This document shows positions 21,940-32,573 of a stretch of 64,000 nucleotides of DNA, in pieces. The stretch lies in NCBI GenBank assembly GCA_030704615.1, contig CM060732.1:12834001-12898000 (forward strand). The letters run 5' to 3'. The notes under the pieces are model-generated. The model saw only the letters and a program-made list of their open reading frames with translations, was not told the origin of the DNA and searched no databases. A program made the position numbers and the translations under genes. This stretch comes from Takakia lepidozioides (Eukaryota; Streptophyta; Takakiopsida; Takakiales; Takakiaceae). Positions within the stretch are counted from its first letter, which is position 1. Every line of letters starts with the position of its first letter.

Positions 21940-22930
21940 TGGACCTTTTGTTCGAGATTTTTGAAGTTGGTAGATAGCGTATTATAGGCACAAACCTGCA
22001 AATGGATTTGAAGAGGGCGTCTCCCTTGTGAGAATACCTAGGACATTGAATTAGGATATGAATAATAATGTCTTCAGGTTGCCCACACCACCGGCATTGG
22101 CAATCCACTTTTCCTCTCTACTTCTGATTGTTGTCCAAATGCAGCTTCCCGCTTGGAGTTTACATTCACTTTACAACCAAGATTGACCTGAATGGGCCTG
22201 GGCTTTTGGCTTAGCCTTCAGATTTACAAAGTTGGTAAATAGGGGCACGTGAACAATTCCCTGAATGGATTCTCACGGGAATTTGCGATCCCCCTTCCTC
22301 TCTGATTTTGTTTGCTGCTGAAAGGTAGGCTTCCTACCCTAAGTTTAAATTCAGTCTAGTGCCGAGAGTGTGAAAGGGGGCCGGGGTTGAGCCTTGGCTT
22401 AGCCTCGAGATTTCTGAAGTTGGTAGATAGGGTATAGGCACAAACCTGCAAATGGATTTGAAGAGGGCATCTCCCTTGTGGGAATGCCTAGGACAGAAAA
22501 TCAGGAAATAAATAATAAATTTGTCTTCAAGTTGCCCACACCATGGGCATTGGCAATCCACTTTTCCTCTCTACTTCTGTTTGCTGTCCAAATGTAGGCT
22601 TCCCGCTTGGAGTTTACATTCAGTTTACAGCCAAGATTGACCTGAATGGGCCTATGACTTAGCGTTCAGATTTACAAAGTTGGTAAATAGGGACACATGA
22701 ATAATTCCCTGAATGGATTCTCGCGGGCATTTGCGATCCCCCTTCCTCTCTGATTCTGTTTGCTGCTGAAAGGCAGGCTTAATCCTGCCCTAAGTTTAAA
22801 TTAGTCTAGTGCCGAGAGTGTGAAAGGGGTTGAGCTTTGGCCCAACCTCGAGATTTTTGAAGTTGGTAGATGGGGAATAGGCACAAACCTGCAGATAGAT
22901 TTGAAGAGGGCTCTGGACCGAAACTTCTCC
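21940..22930 (-). repeat. Tandem ~450-bp copies of a LINE 3' end
   Basis: The word GAAGTTGGTAGATAG recurs at 21963, 22416 and 22859 (steps 453 and 443 bp). Read on the minus strand each unit encodes a zf-RVT type finger: CQCPWCGQLEDKF, then IFCPRHSHKGDALFKSICRF. These are copies of one LINE protein end; another relative lies at 50700-51230. Confidence 0.7.
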
Positions 22931-23219
22931 GCAACCACTTTGATTGTTACACTAACATTTGACAAGGACCCAAGAGCTCAAGTTATGAAATGAACGGATG
23001 GTGTTCTGCACTTTGGCCTCCTTGCAGGTTTGCGAGAGTACTCGTTGGAAATCTGACTTGTGAAACTTGTAATTGGAAGCAAACATAAGATTAACATACT
23101 TTTTGGATGGACTGTAGAGGTATGTAGGGTTGCTGCTTTGTTTTGTCGGGTTTTCAGTTCTGGCATTCTGATTATGACTTTGAATTTCATGCTTGTCTCT
23201 ACTCTGACAATGACAGAGA

Positions 23220-24105
23220 GTAGAGTTAAGTCAACTCAAGGCAGCAGCTGCAGCGGCACAGTTGATAAAATCAGGCACCTCAACCATGAGCACAGCTTCT
23301 GGAAGAGGATCAAGAGAGGGAGTCCACAATGCCTCTTCTGGCACTTGTGGGCACGTGAAGATGCTTTGCGGCAAATAGACTGACAGAGGCTCTACATACT
23401 TTAAACCAATGAGGCATTTCAGCAGATTCATGTACGTATGTCTGTCCCTTGCTTAAGTGCATCAAGATGGAAGGTCTGGACGCTGGAAAACAGGTGCACG
23501 CTCACATTATCCAAAGTGGATGCGCGCCAAATGTTTTTCTACTCATCACCCTTGTCTCCATGTATGTCAAGTGCGGGAGCATCATGGATGCTCACCAAGT
23601 GTTCAACAGAATGTCTCAACGATCTTTGATCACGTGGAATATAATGTTGGCAGGAGTTACCAAGCATGGGTGTGGTATGAATGCTTTGGAGACCTATGAG
23701 CAAATGTTGCGCGAAGGGGTGAATCCCAACCGCATCACATTTGTTTGTGTTTGCAATGCGTGTGCAAGCCTGGGAGCTCTCGAAAACGGCAAAAAGGTCC
23801 ATGGTGACATCGTCAAATCTGGAATTGTACCCGATGTCATTTTGAGCACTGCCCTGGTGGACTGCATGTATGCCAAATGTGGGTGCATCGAGGATGCAAA
23901 GGGAGTGTTTGACCATATGGCTAAACGAGATGTGGTGTCGTGGAGTGCGATGATTGCAGGATATGCACAACAAGGGCGGGGGATGGAGGCTTTGGAGACC
24001 TATGAGCAATGATGCGGGAAGGGGTGATTCCCTGTGGATCAATAGCTATAAGAAACCTGCATGGGTAGATGGTCAACAAAAGGTAGCAGCTGCAACATTG
24101 TGTGG
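23220..24105 (+). pseudogene. PPR pseudogene with rearranged N-terminal segment
   Basis: The 23449-24012 frame holds about 187 residues of PLS-class PPR: AGKQVHAHIIQSG, ITWNIMLAGVTKHGC, then an almost complete module ending ALETYEQ and a stop. Upstream (23220-23440) the N-terminal part is recognisable only across shifts. Directly after the stop, 24030-24100 reads DSLWI-like, PAWVDGQ and AAAT, which is the segment that should precede the PPR repeats. The copy is therefore a head-to-tail recombinant of two PPR copies. The closest relative in the window is 36778-39705. Confidence 0.8.
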
Positions 24106-24199
24106 TTAAGGTATGGAGTAGTCATTCTCACCATCTCTTCACACAAAGACCCTCCCCCTTCTTCACAGATTTTACAGATTTTACCAAATGGTGAAAATC

Positions 24200-25826
24200 T
24201 TCACTCATCCCAATTGGTCGAGAAGCCCTGAAATCAGCAGCAATAGATAACGATTCTTAATTGTGACTTTGTTGAGACCGCGATAGTCTATACACATGCG
24301 TAATGATCCGTCTTTCTTTTTCACAAACAAGATAGGCGCCCCCGCAGGTGATTTTGAATGTCGGATAAAGTTCTTCGACAAATTTTCATCAGTGTATTCA
24401 CGTAATGCAGCCAACACCGTCTGGGATAAGTTATAAATTGGGCCGAATGGTGGTTGGGCTCATTCTTGTAACTCAATTGCATAATCATAAGGTCGATGTT
24501 CTGTGAATATGTCTGCATTTTTCTTCTCGAAGACATCCTTGAAATCTTGATATTGAGTGGGTAATGTTGAAGTACATTTGTCTGTTGTGGTCTTGATCGG
24601 AGTCGCATAAAGTGCACATGCCGCATCCTTTTTGGTAGCTCTCATGAAAGCTCTAGCTCCAAGGAACATGGGTTGAATACCTTTGATATTTTTACATTTT
24701 TGTCTTGCAGAAATTTTTCGCGATCGTCAGTCGATGTCAGGATTGTGGCCTGCGATATGATTCTCCTCGATATTCCATATGGGGAGCTGCTCGAGGGCCT
24801 GGATGGTGTGCCCTTGGAACAAGTTTACTAAGGACTATTGGAGAGCCGGGTTTACGAACCAGGGAAGTCCAAGGATCACATGATTCATTGGAGACTGGAT
24901 GACATTGAAAACAATATGTGATGTTTGATCTTTAAGCTTCACTTCAAGTGGTCGAGTTTCATGGTCAACATTTTCTGATGCTAATGATCATCCATCGATG
25001 ACTTCAACGGGGGCCGAGAGTTTCTTCTTTACGAGCGTTCAATTGTGTTGTTTCGCAAAGTTTTTGTCAATAAAACATGTTGAAGCCCCTGAATCCAAAA
25101 GTACTTCTATAGATATATCTTGATTTTGCACTCTGATTTTTACCGGAACTGTGAAGCAAAGTGTAGGGTCTGGAGGTAGAAAAAGATTTTTTTTTTGTGA
25201 GGAATTTGTGGTGTCCAGCCGCATGGTCCCTACTGTGACTGGACATCTTCGTTTTCCGACCTCCTCGTATCAAACACTTGAGTTGCGCCCCGAACTTTGA
25301 ATATTCTCTTGTTGGGGCAGTTTAATGCTATGTGATCTTCTTCTCCGCAATAGAGGTATAATCCATTCGAGCGCCGTCTTTGTTTTTCTTGTGGCGTCAA
25401 TGGCTTGAATTGGACAGCATCAATTTGCATAGGATCACTACCGGATGTCTGATGGATCGTTGTGTTTGGTGCCATAGTAGCAACTTCGTGATGCGTCGTC
25501 GACCATCCAGATCGCTTCTCTTGACCTCTACGATTATCGCATGCAATGTCTTGGGTGATGAATTCGCTCAATGTACTCACATTTGGCATTGTTAGCAACA
25601 AATCTTTTACATCAAACTGTCAATGACGAGAACATGATTGAACACAAATAAGATATCAGACTAGAGGTACATGACTAGACAAGAAGTCAAGGTCGGCGTG
25701 GCCGAATGCATGATGGGTAAACATGAATCAAGATGATCTTTATAACAATGGATAAGAGTACAAGATACTGGAACTCGACTTGAATACTGGAATGCTAGAA
25801 ACTAGACTGGAGTACCAGATAAACAC
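24200..25826 (-). mobile_element. Truncated Ty3/gypsy element (LTR piece, gag end, protease, start of RT)
   Basis: From right to left: an LTR R/U5 piece (25826-25690) like 20220-20349; gag C-terminus (25601-25230) with a zinc knuckle YCGEEDHIALNC whose first Cys is replaced; aspartic protease with VLLDSGASTCFID (near 25090); pre-RT YQDFKDVFEKK (24669-24460); and RT fingers [20 protein letters not shown] (24417-24205). The sequence ends before the RT catalytic box. There is a deletion between LTR and gag. It is likely the same family as the element at 5725-20349. Confidence 0.85.
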
Positions 25827-26400
25827 TATTTTAACTAATTCTGGACTTTTGTTTGGTCCAGAAATAATATTAGATACATGAATCAATATAATTTATAATA
25901 AAAATAAAAAGATATATCTATAATTAGTTGGCTATTTGTGCACTATATAACAACGAATTATATAATCCTCCACACATTCTACGCAGAAATACAAGTATGT
26001 ATTATGGTCTTAGAGGAATATCCACTGCCAAGTTGACGTTCATTAAAAAGAATGGGAGGATGCAATGAATCAAACAATGATGAGAACTCCGGTATCCAAA
26101 ATGACATACACAAACAAACATGGAATAATGGCAGAACCAAATATGAAACAATGATGGCATGTGATGAAGAGGACAACATGGAAAAACGAGTCTGCCGGGA
26201 CCTGATTGATGATATGAAACATTCATATTTTATTTGAGATTGTATCATTCAAGGCGATGGACCACCAGAAAAATGAACGTCAACTATCCATCCGTTCATG
26301 GACTTAATTCCATACAAGCCATAGATTCTGAAGCCATAGAACCGTAACGGCTTATACTAACTCATTAATAATACTGAGCCTCCTCCCAAACGGCTCGCAG
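25827..26400. other. AT-rich spacer, no gene seen
   Basis: The short ORFs on both strands show no motif and are unlikely to be coding. Confidence 0.45.
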
Positions 26401-27487
26401 TCAAGGCATGTGTCCGAAGACGCCTCTGGTTACCACAGCCACTTGCAACGGTCTCTGCACCAGAGGAAACGGAGATATTTTCAGGAAGGTGAAACCGGCT
26501 GACATTGTTATCTGAAATGTTACTGCCAACTCTACTTGATGCCCTTGAAGCCTCCCGACACGCCCACCATTCTTCCCAATCACGCAGCTTTTGTTCTTTT
26601 TTTTAGAATTCGTTCCTTGAATGTAACTGGGGACACGTGGTTGAAATGACAAATGTTAGGCCCAAAGTGGAAGTTTTGCATAATGAGGATTTGTTGAGGT
26701 AAGAGCGCAAATGCAAATGCAAAAGAATTGGAAAATCAAATTCTGAACAAACAACAGAACAGTGGGATTCACATGCCTACCGAGGTAATCAGGTTCCTTT
26801 TGTTGTGGGATCCAAACACGAGGATCAAGATATCTTCCATACCAGGCCCAACAAACATGGTCTCGACCAATAGGCTTATGAGAACACTTTGCCCGGTTCT
26901 CGCTGTAATCAACAACTGTTGAAGCTCCAGCCATCTTCAATATATATGGCCACACTGCCTTTGTCATATCATCCTAGTCACACAAGCCGTTTTGGTGATG
27001 GCTTGAATGAGAAAGGGAAGAATCCAGTATTTTGTGGGTTTCGCAAGCCTTTTGATGGCTCATCATCTACAAGAAGTATTTGCCCCTGTGTAACAAATGG
27101 TCTACCAGGTTTCTTAGCAAGAACACTGCGAATATCCTTCACGAGATATTTCATCTCGGGCCTGATATAACCGGTGGTATCCTTGCAATCCTCAACAGAC
27201 CATATGAAGCAAAACTTCTTCGTTATTTTCGTGGGGACGAAACTCTCCAACATCCTACAAAGAACACCTCTATCAGCGCATGACCAAATGGCCACGTGAA
27301 AATGCTTCAATGCAAGGTTCAGAAACTCCAAGACTCCAAGCCGAGGCACCACAAACGGTCTGTCAGGAACTTGAAGTATCACATTCCTGAAACGAAATTT
27401 CTCCTTAAACAGTTCACCGCTGGTTGGGGGTGGAGGAGATGCACTGGGATACATAGAAGATCTTACACTTGAGGGCTTAGATGACAC
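26401..27487 (-). pseudogene. FCP1-like (CTD small phosphatase family) gene fragment
   Basis: The 27487-26978 frame (169 aa) reads PGRPFVTQGQILLVDDEPSK with GVLEFLNLALKHFHVAIWS before it. This fits the C-terminal two-thirds of the plant FCP1/NIF HAD-phosphatase family (usual form VDDSPYKALLNP). The N-terminal DxDxT motif that carries the catalytic Asp is absent: the frame begins in the local tandem repeat (MSSKPSSVRSSMYP). After PKRLV there is a stop, and the continuation DDMTKAVWPYILKM is in another frame (26967-26656), then 26652-26401. It looks like a truncated gene copy. An expressed shortened gene cannot be excluded. Confidence 0.6.
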
Positions 27488-27865
27488 TTGACACTTGGGC
27501 CAACGGCAGATGCTACCCTAGAGGTCGCATTTGGGCCTCGACATAGGAGATGCACTTGGATACATCGGGATTGCACACTAGGCTTAGATGGGCCTCGACA
27601 TGGGAGACGCACATGAGAGATGTCTTTGGATACATACACTTGGATACATAGGAGATTGCACTTGGGCTTAGATGACACTGGATACTTGGGCCAACGGCAC
27701 ATGCTACCCTAGATGTCGCATTTGGGCCTCGACATAGAAGACGCACTTGGATACATAGGGGATTACACTTGGACTTAGATGATACTGGACACTTGGGCCA
27801 ACGGCAAAGGCTACCCTAGAGGTTGCATTTGGGTCTTGACATAGAGACACACTTTGATACATAGG
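27480..27865. repeat. Local tandem repeat, interrupted by the 708-bp TIR element
   Basis: Words such as GGCCAACGGCA, GGCTACCCTAGAGGT and CTTGGATACATAGG recur three times here and again at 28574-28735, to the right of the inserted element. Unit length is irregular because of internal deletions. Confidence 0.7.
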
Positions 27866-28573
27866 TTGGGGGGTCACTCCCCGTATTTTCAAAACCACGT
27901 GAGAATAAATATAGAGTGCAATTTATTTTTTTGAGGTAAATTTTAGAAAAGTTTTACTTAGAAAATATGGTAAGGCAATATCATTTCACCCAATTAATAA
28001 CAAATCACAAAAAATCCAGAGTTTTACTTAATAAATTAATGTAATAAAGGGTTTTATCTACAGTATAATGTATCCATCCTTGTGAAATTTCTCATATTGC
28101 ATCCAGCTCTAATCCATCATGATGAAATCAGGTAGAGGTCACCCGAAGTTCAAATATGATTCCAGTGATACACAATGGATTGATGTTGATACCATAATCT
28201 CAACAGTGACTATGGCATTTGAACCATCTCAAGACTTGTACTCTTTAGATCCAAGTGATGTTGCGGCTTTGAATGAGTTCGTGGCTAATGAAAATTAAAC
28301 TTTTTATTGGGTCTGGCATTTGACTTATGTTATATGGAATGTACTTGTTTGTGTACATGCTTTGAAATTTTACAATTATTTAAAATGATAATTTAAAATA
28401 TGGTCTAATTAATTGTTGCAAAATAAAATTATTAAAAAATAGGGTGTTAGAAAATAAAGGGTTTTACAATATTACCTAAAGATAATACAAAAATTTAAAA
28501 ATATAGCCTAGTATAAATATACCTTTGTACGCACGTGATATGAAAAAAATACATATAGTGACCCCCCCCCCCG
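27866..28573. mobile_element. 708-bp AT-rich TIR element with 8-bp target duplication
   Basis: It is flanked by TACATAGG (27858-27865 and 28574-28581). The ends are inverted over about 38 bp: TTGGGGGGTCACTCCCCGTA at left, and reading in from the right CGGGGGGGGGGGTCACT, then ATATGTATTTTTTTCATAT and CACGTGCG. The 8-bp duplication suggests hAT or a related superfamily. It has no transposase but keeps a 59-codon ORF. Confidence 0.78.
28119..28298 (+). CDS. Small 59-codon ORF inside the TIR element
   Basis: It starts MMKSGRGHPKFKYDSSDTQW and ends NEFVANEN before TAA. It is acidic and free of stops in an otherwise very AT-rich, stop-rich sequence. It may be the remnant of the last exon of the autonomous parent or a captured fragment. 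No family recognised. Confidence 0.35.
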   Translation: MMKSGRGHPKFKYDSSDTQWIDVDTIISTVTMAFEPSQDLYSLDPSDVAALNEFVANEN

Positions 28574-28733
28574 TACATAGGGGATTGCACTTGGATTTAG
28601 ATGGCCTCGACATAGGAGATTGCACATAGGAGACGCCAAAGTTGGATGCATATGAGATTGCACTTGGGCTAAGATGCCATTGGACACTTGGGCCAACGGC
28701 ACAGGCTACCCTATGCTACCTAATTCACCCCAA

Positions 28734-30155
28734 CTAATCTCATCCAAACCACTCAACTCCTCCAAACACGATTCCTCCAAGGCATGCACGTTAGTCCTTT
28801 TTACTACCATCATTAACAATTATAATAATACTCAGCCCACCACTTTCCATTATTGGCCTCCACTGCATTCATCCACAAATATACATCCATATTCTACCTC
28901 ACTCCCAACCCACCCTCATCCAATCAGCCCCTCCCCATACCATAAGATTTCACCCAAACAACTTGAATACGATGCAACACCGACTACCGTTATGACTTGT
29001 ATTAACGCCACCAACGACACCTACCGATCCATACACCGGCACCTGCCCCAACAGCTCATTTCATCCAAAAACATTTCAGTCGACCCTAATACTTTCATAT
29101 GGTCTACTCAAATAATTCCACCTAGTCTACTCAATCCCCCTTTTGCGACCGGATTCATCCCAGATAATCTCATCAAAACCACTAAATCCATCCAAACATG
29201 ACTCCTCCAAGGCCCGCACGTCAGCTTTGTTCACTACCATCAGTAACAGTCACAATTGTACTCAGCCCACCATTTTCTGTTATTGGCCTCCACCGCATTC
29301 ATCCACAATTATACATCCATCTACCTCTTTCCCAACCCACCTCCGTCCAATCAGCCCATCCCCACACCATAAGACCTTACCCAAGCATCTTAAATATGAC
29401 GCAACCCAGACTACTGTTATGACTTATATTAACGCCACTGACGACACCTACCGGTCCATAGACTGGCACCTGCCCCAACAGCTCATGCCACCCAAAAAAT
29501 TTCATTCAATCTACTCAAAAAAATTCATCCAGCCTACTCAAACCCCCCCTGTCACCGGAGTCAACCCAGCTATTCTCATCCAAACCACTAAACTCATCCA
29601 AACATGATTCATACACGGCACGTACGTCAGATCTGTTTACTACCATCATTAACAGTTATAATCGCACTCAGCCCACCAAATTCCGTTACTGGCCTCCAAT
29701 GCATTCACCCACAATTATACATTCATTTACCTCACTCCCAACCCACCCTCACCCAATCAGCCCATCTCCACACCATTCGACGTTACCCAAGCAACTTAAA
29801 TACGATGCAACCCATACTACCGTTCTGACTTGTATTAGCGCCACTCACGACACCCACGGCCCATAGACCGGCACCTGCCCCAACAGCTCATTTCATCCAA
29901 ATTTTCCATTCAGTCTACTCAAATAATTTCATCCGGTCTATTCAAATTATAATTTCAACCAGTCTACTCAAACCCCCCATGACTCCTAATTCACCTCAGC
30001 TAATCTCATCCAAACCATTAAACTCATCCAACCCCGAGTCATCCAAGACATGCACGTCAGTTCTCTTGACGATCACCGTTAACATTTATAATCGTACTCA
30101 GCCCACCACTTCCCGTTTTGGCTTCATCCACCAATATCCAACCATCTATTACCGA
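28734..30155 (+). repeat. Tandem 5' monomers of LINE copy B
   Basis: CTAATCTCATCCAAACCACT and variants start units at 28734, 29164, 29570 and 30000 (steps 430, 406 and 430 bp). Each unit continues with a CTCAGCCCACCA segment and AACAGCTCAT. The fourth unit diverges after about 150 bp and leads into the first ORF region. Confidence 0.85.
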
Positions 30156-30446
30156 CACCCTTGTCTCCGCTCAAACGTTCCAATTTTTCCCAATAATCTC
30201 CCCACTAAATTACTATGTCATTACTCAACATACTTATACATCATCCCAACTGGCATTTACAACTCTCACCACTGACAAGATATTAGGCCCTACCTATTTC
30301 CCCCACCCGCTATACCCCCTCCCCCCCCCACGCCCAACACACCAGCTCCACCCTAGCGTCTAGCAACCATAGCTCCTTAACTCTACCGCACATCAATCCA
30401 TCCTACCCTCACAAATTACCCTCTGAACTACCCAGAAAAAATCCTC

Positions 30447-31541
30447 ATGATTACTTACAGCCCGAACGGGCACTCTCTTTACCACCCCCTAAAATCCAAA
30501 CACAGCCTGCATCATCCCCCTTCACATGAAACCTTATACCTCAACTTATGTATCACACTTCCACTGCTCCGATGTGGGGACATCCATCCCAACCCCGGCC
30601 CACTCACTATTCCCACCATCATGACTCAACTCCTTGATGATGCACAAGATTGTTATGCACTATACTTCCAGCCGAACACCCTATCCCTTATGCACCAATA
30701 CAAACATCTGGCTACCCACTTCACACCCTCCCTCCCAGAACCACTACCCATCCCCTCCCCTCACCAACAAACTGCCCCCCACACCATTTCCACCTTTGGC
30801 CTCCCAGCCGGCCCATACCCTGCACTCTCCTACACCTCCCACAAACTTCAAGCTTTCCCACCATACCACCTCCTCTTCCCCCTTATTATCCTCATCTCCC
30901 CTCTGCCCCAAGAATGTAACGACTACCTTACGTCCCAACCAGATTCCCCACTCATTTCCCTACTACATCACCTACAAGACCTATCCACACACATCAGCAA
31001 CTATTTGGCCCCACCACATTGCTTGACTAATCTCCACGCGTCCCTCAACCTGTTGCAGTCCCGTCCCGGAGTTATACACAAAATTCTAGGTGATCATCTA
31101 GCGTCTGCATCCACCTCTGTCCCAGACATCCCCGCTACCAGATTCAACAAATTTCCGTTTCTCTCTGCCAACATCCTGTCAGCTACGCTTAACGCTACCA
31201 CACCCCTCCCAGGGTTCCAACCCCCCCACTACCCACCATCTTCCGTCACTACCACACCGGTTGTAACCCAGTCTCAATCTGCATCTTCACCCGCTACACC
31301 TCGGTACATACCTTCAGACCATCACTATTCGAGGCAAGGCGGCCTTAACTACTCATCTTTAAGCCTTATAGATGGTTTCTATCTTAAGTCACCCAGTGAT
31401 ATTCCCGCATACCTTACAAGCCATATTCATATCAATAGCATATGCAACTCAGACCATTACCCAGTATCTGTCTCTCTCCCACCATCCCTCATTCCCATCC
31501 GTCCCATCCAAGACCCACATCCACATACGCTGACGACCTAG
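30447..31541 (+). pseudogene. LINE copy B first ORF: 2A-like motif, Pro/Ser-rich region, endonuclease tail
   Basis: The 364-codon frame begins with an ATG. Residues 38-52 are LPLLRCGDIHPNPGP, with NPGP at 30591-30602, close to the 2A ribosome-skipping consensus (D-V/I-E-x-NPGP, here with His for Glu). A long Pro/His/Ser-rich part follows. Near the end, SSLSLIDGFYLKS and CNSDHYPVSVSL match the last motif (SDHxPV) of an AP-type endonuclease, but the earlier endonuclease motifs are absent. The frame ends where the sequence jumps to the RT box, so this is a deletion-fused frame and not a natural ORF end. Confidence 0.72.
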
Positions 31542-32530
31542 CTATCCTAGCTCACAAACCCCACCACCTCAACCGGCAAGTCAGCAAGCTATCCCGCTTT
31601 AACCTATGGTCAGGCATGGAACTCAGCCTCTACAAGTGCGCCGTTACCGCAGCAACCCACCACAACAAATTAACAAAATCCGCAATTGCTTCCCATTGTG
31701 TAAACTCTATATCCATTACCTAAACAACCCTTCCCATTTTTGGGACCCGATGAGCCTTACACATACTTAGGCATTCAGCTAGTCCCATCACTTACCTGGC
31801 ATGTGCAGAAGTCCACCACACTTGCTAAGCTCTCTAACAAAAGTTTGGCTCTTCTTAAATCCCCTGTCTCTATAAAACCCAAACTATCAATCATCAGCTC
31901 TATACTTAAGCCACAAGTCCAATACTCTTTTCACGCCGCTCCCTTCTCCCTACTGGATCTCAAAGTACTAGACAACACATCACTCAACTAACCAAGCGAA
32001 TGTGTGGCTTACGTACCAGTACTCCTAGTGCTCTCACCCAACTCCCGACAGACTGTCACGGCGTCGGCTCCAGCCTCCTAATTATTCCATATGCCCGAAC
32101 CCTTGGTACCCAGTTACGATAAGCTCTCAATGACCCTGGACGCCTAGAACTTATCTACTACGACCTTCTTAAATTCCTAGCCCACAGATTCAATGGATTA
32201 TCCCATCTCTTCATTTCCTGCCTACACTCCCCCAGGCACGTACACTACTCATCCTACGACAAATACGTATCAGCATACAAACCGACCTACCCGGCTATCC
32301 TAACACGATATCACAGCTGGAACACGCTCTAAATTCCAGCCCATCCCTCTCCCATTTTGAACGCCTTCATCCTCGCCAAAAGCGTCCCCTCCTCACCTAT
32401 TTCAAAGAACGGCATATCATTCATCTCACCCAACTTACCACTGCCACTGGCACTCAACTTATCACCCCGGGAGAATTCACACTTAAACACTCTCGTGCCA
32501 CAGCCAAAACCTGCAGGTTCCTCTAACACC
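31520..32530 (+). pseudogene. LINE copy B reverse transcriptase, palm end and thumb
   Basis: It starts at TYADDLAILAHKP (YADD at 31526-31537), continues LSRFNLWSGMELSLYKCAV and LGIQLVPSLTWHVQKS, then the thumb and post-RT region across three frames. The catalytic pair is intact, but RT motifs upstream of it are deleted. Homology to copy A is continuous from here on. Confidence 0.82.
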
Positions 32531-32573
32531 TACGTACCCTACTCTGCCACCTATCCGCATCCTGTGCCCTTGA

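Noticed and set aside
23060-23383. 107-codon ORF upstream of the PPR pseudogene as a separate gene
   Set aside because: Part of it is the shifted N-terminal region of the PPR copy, and the rest has no support.
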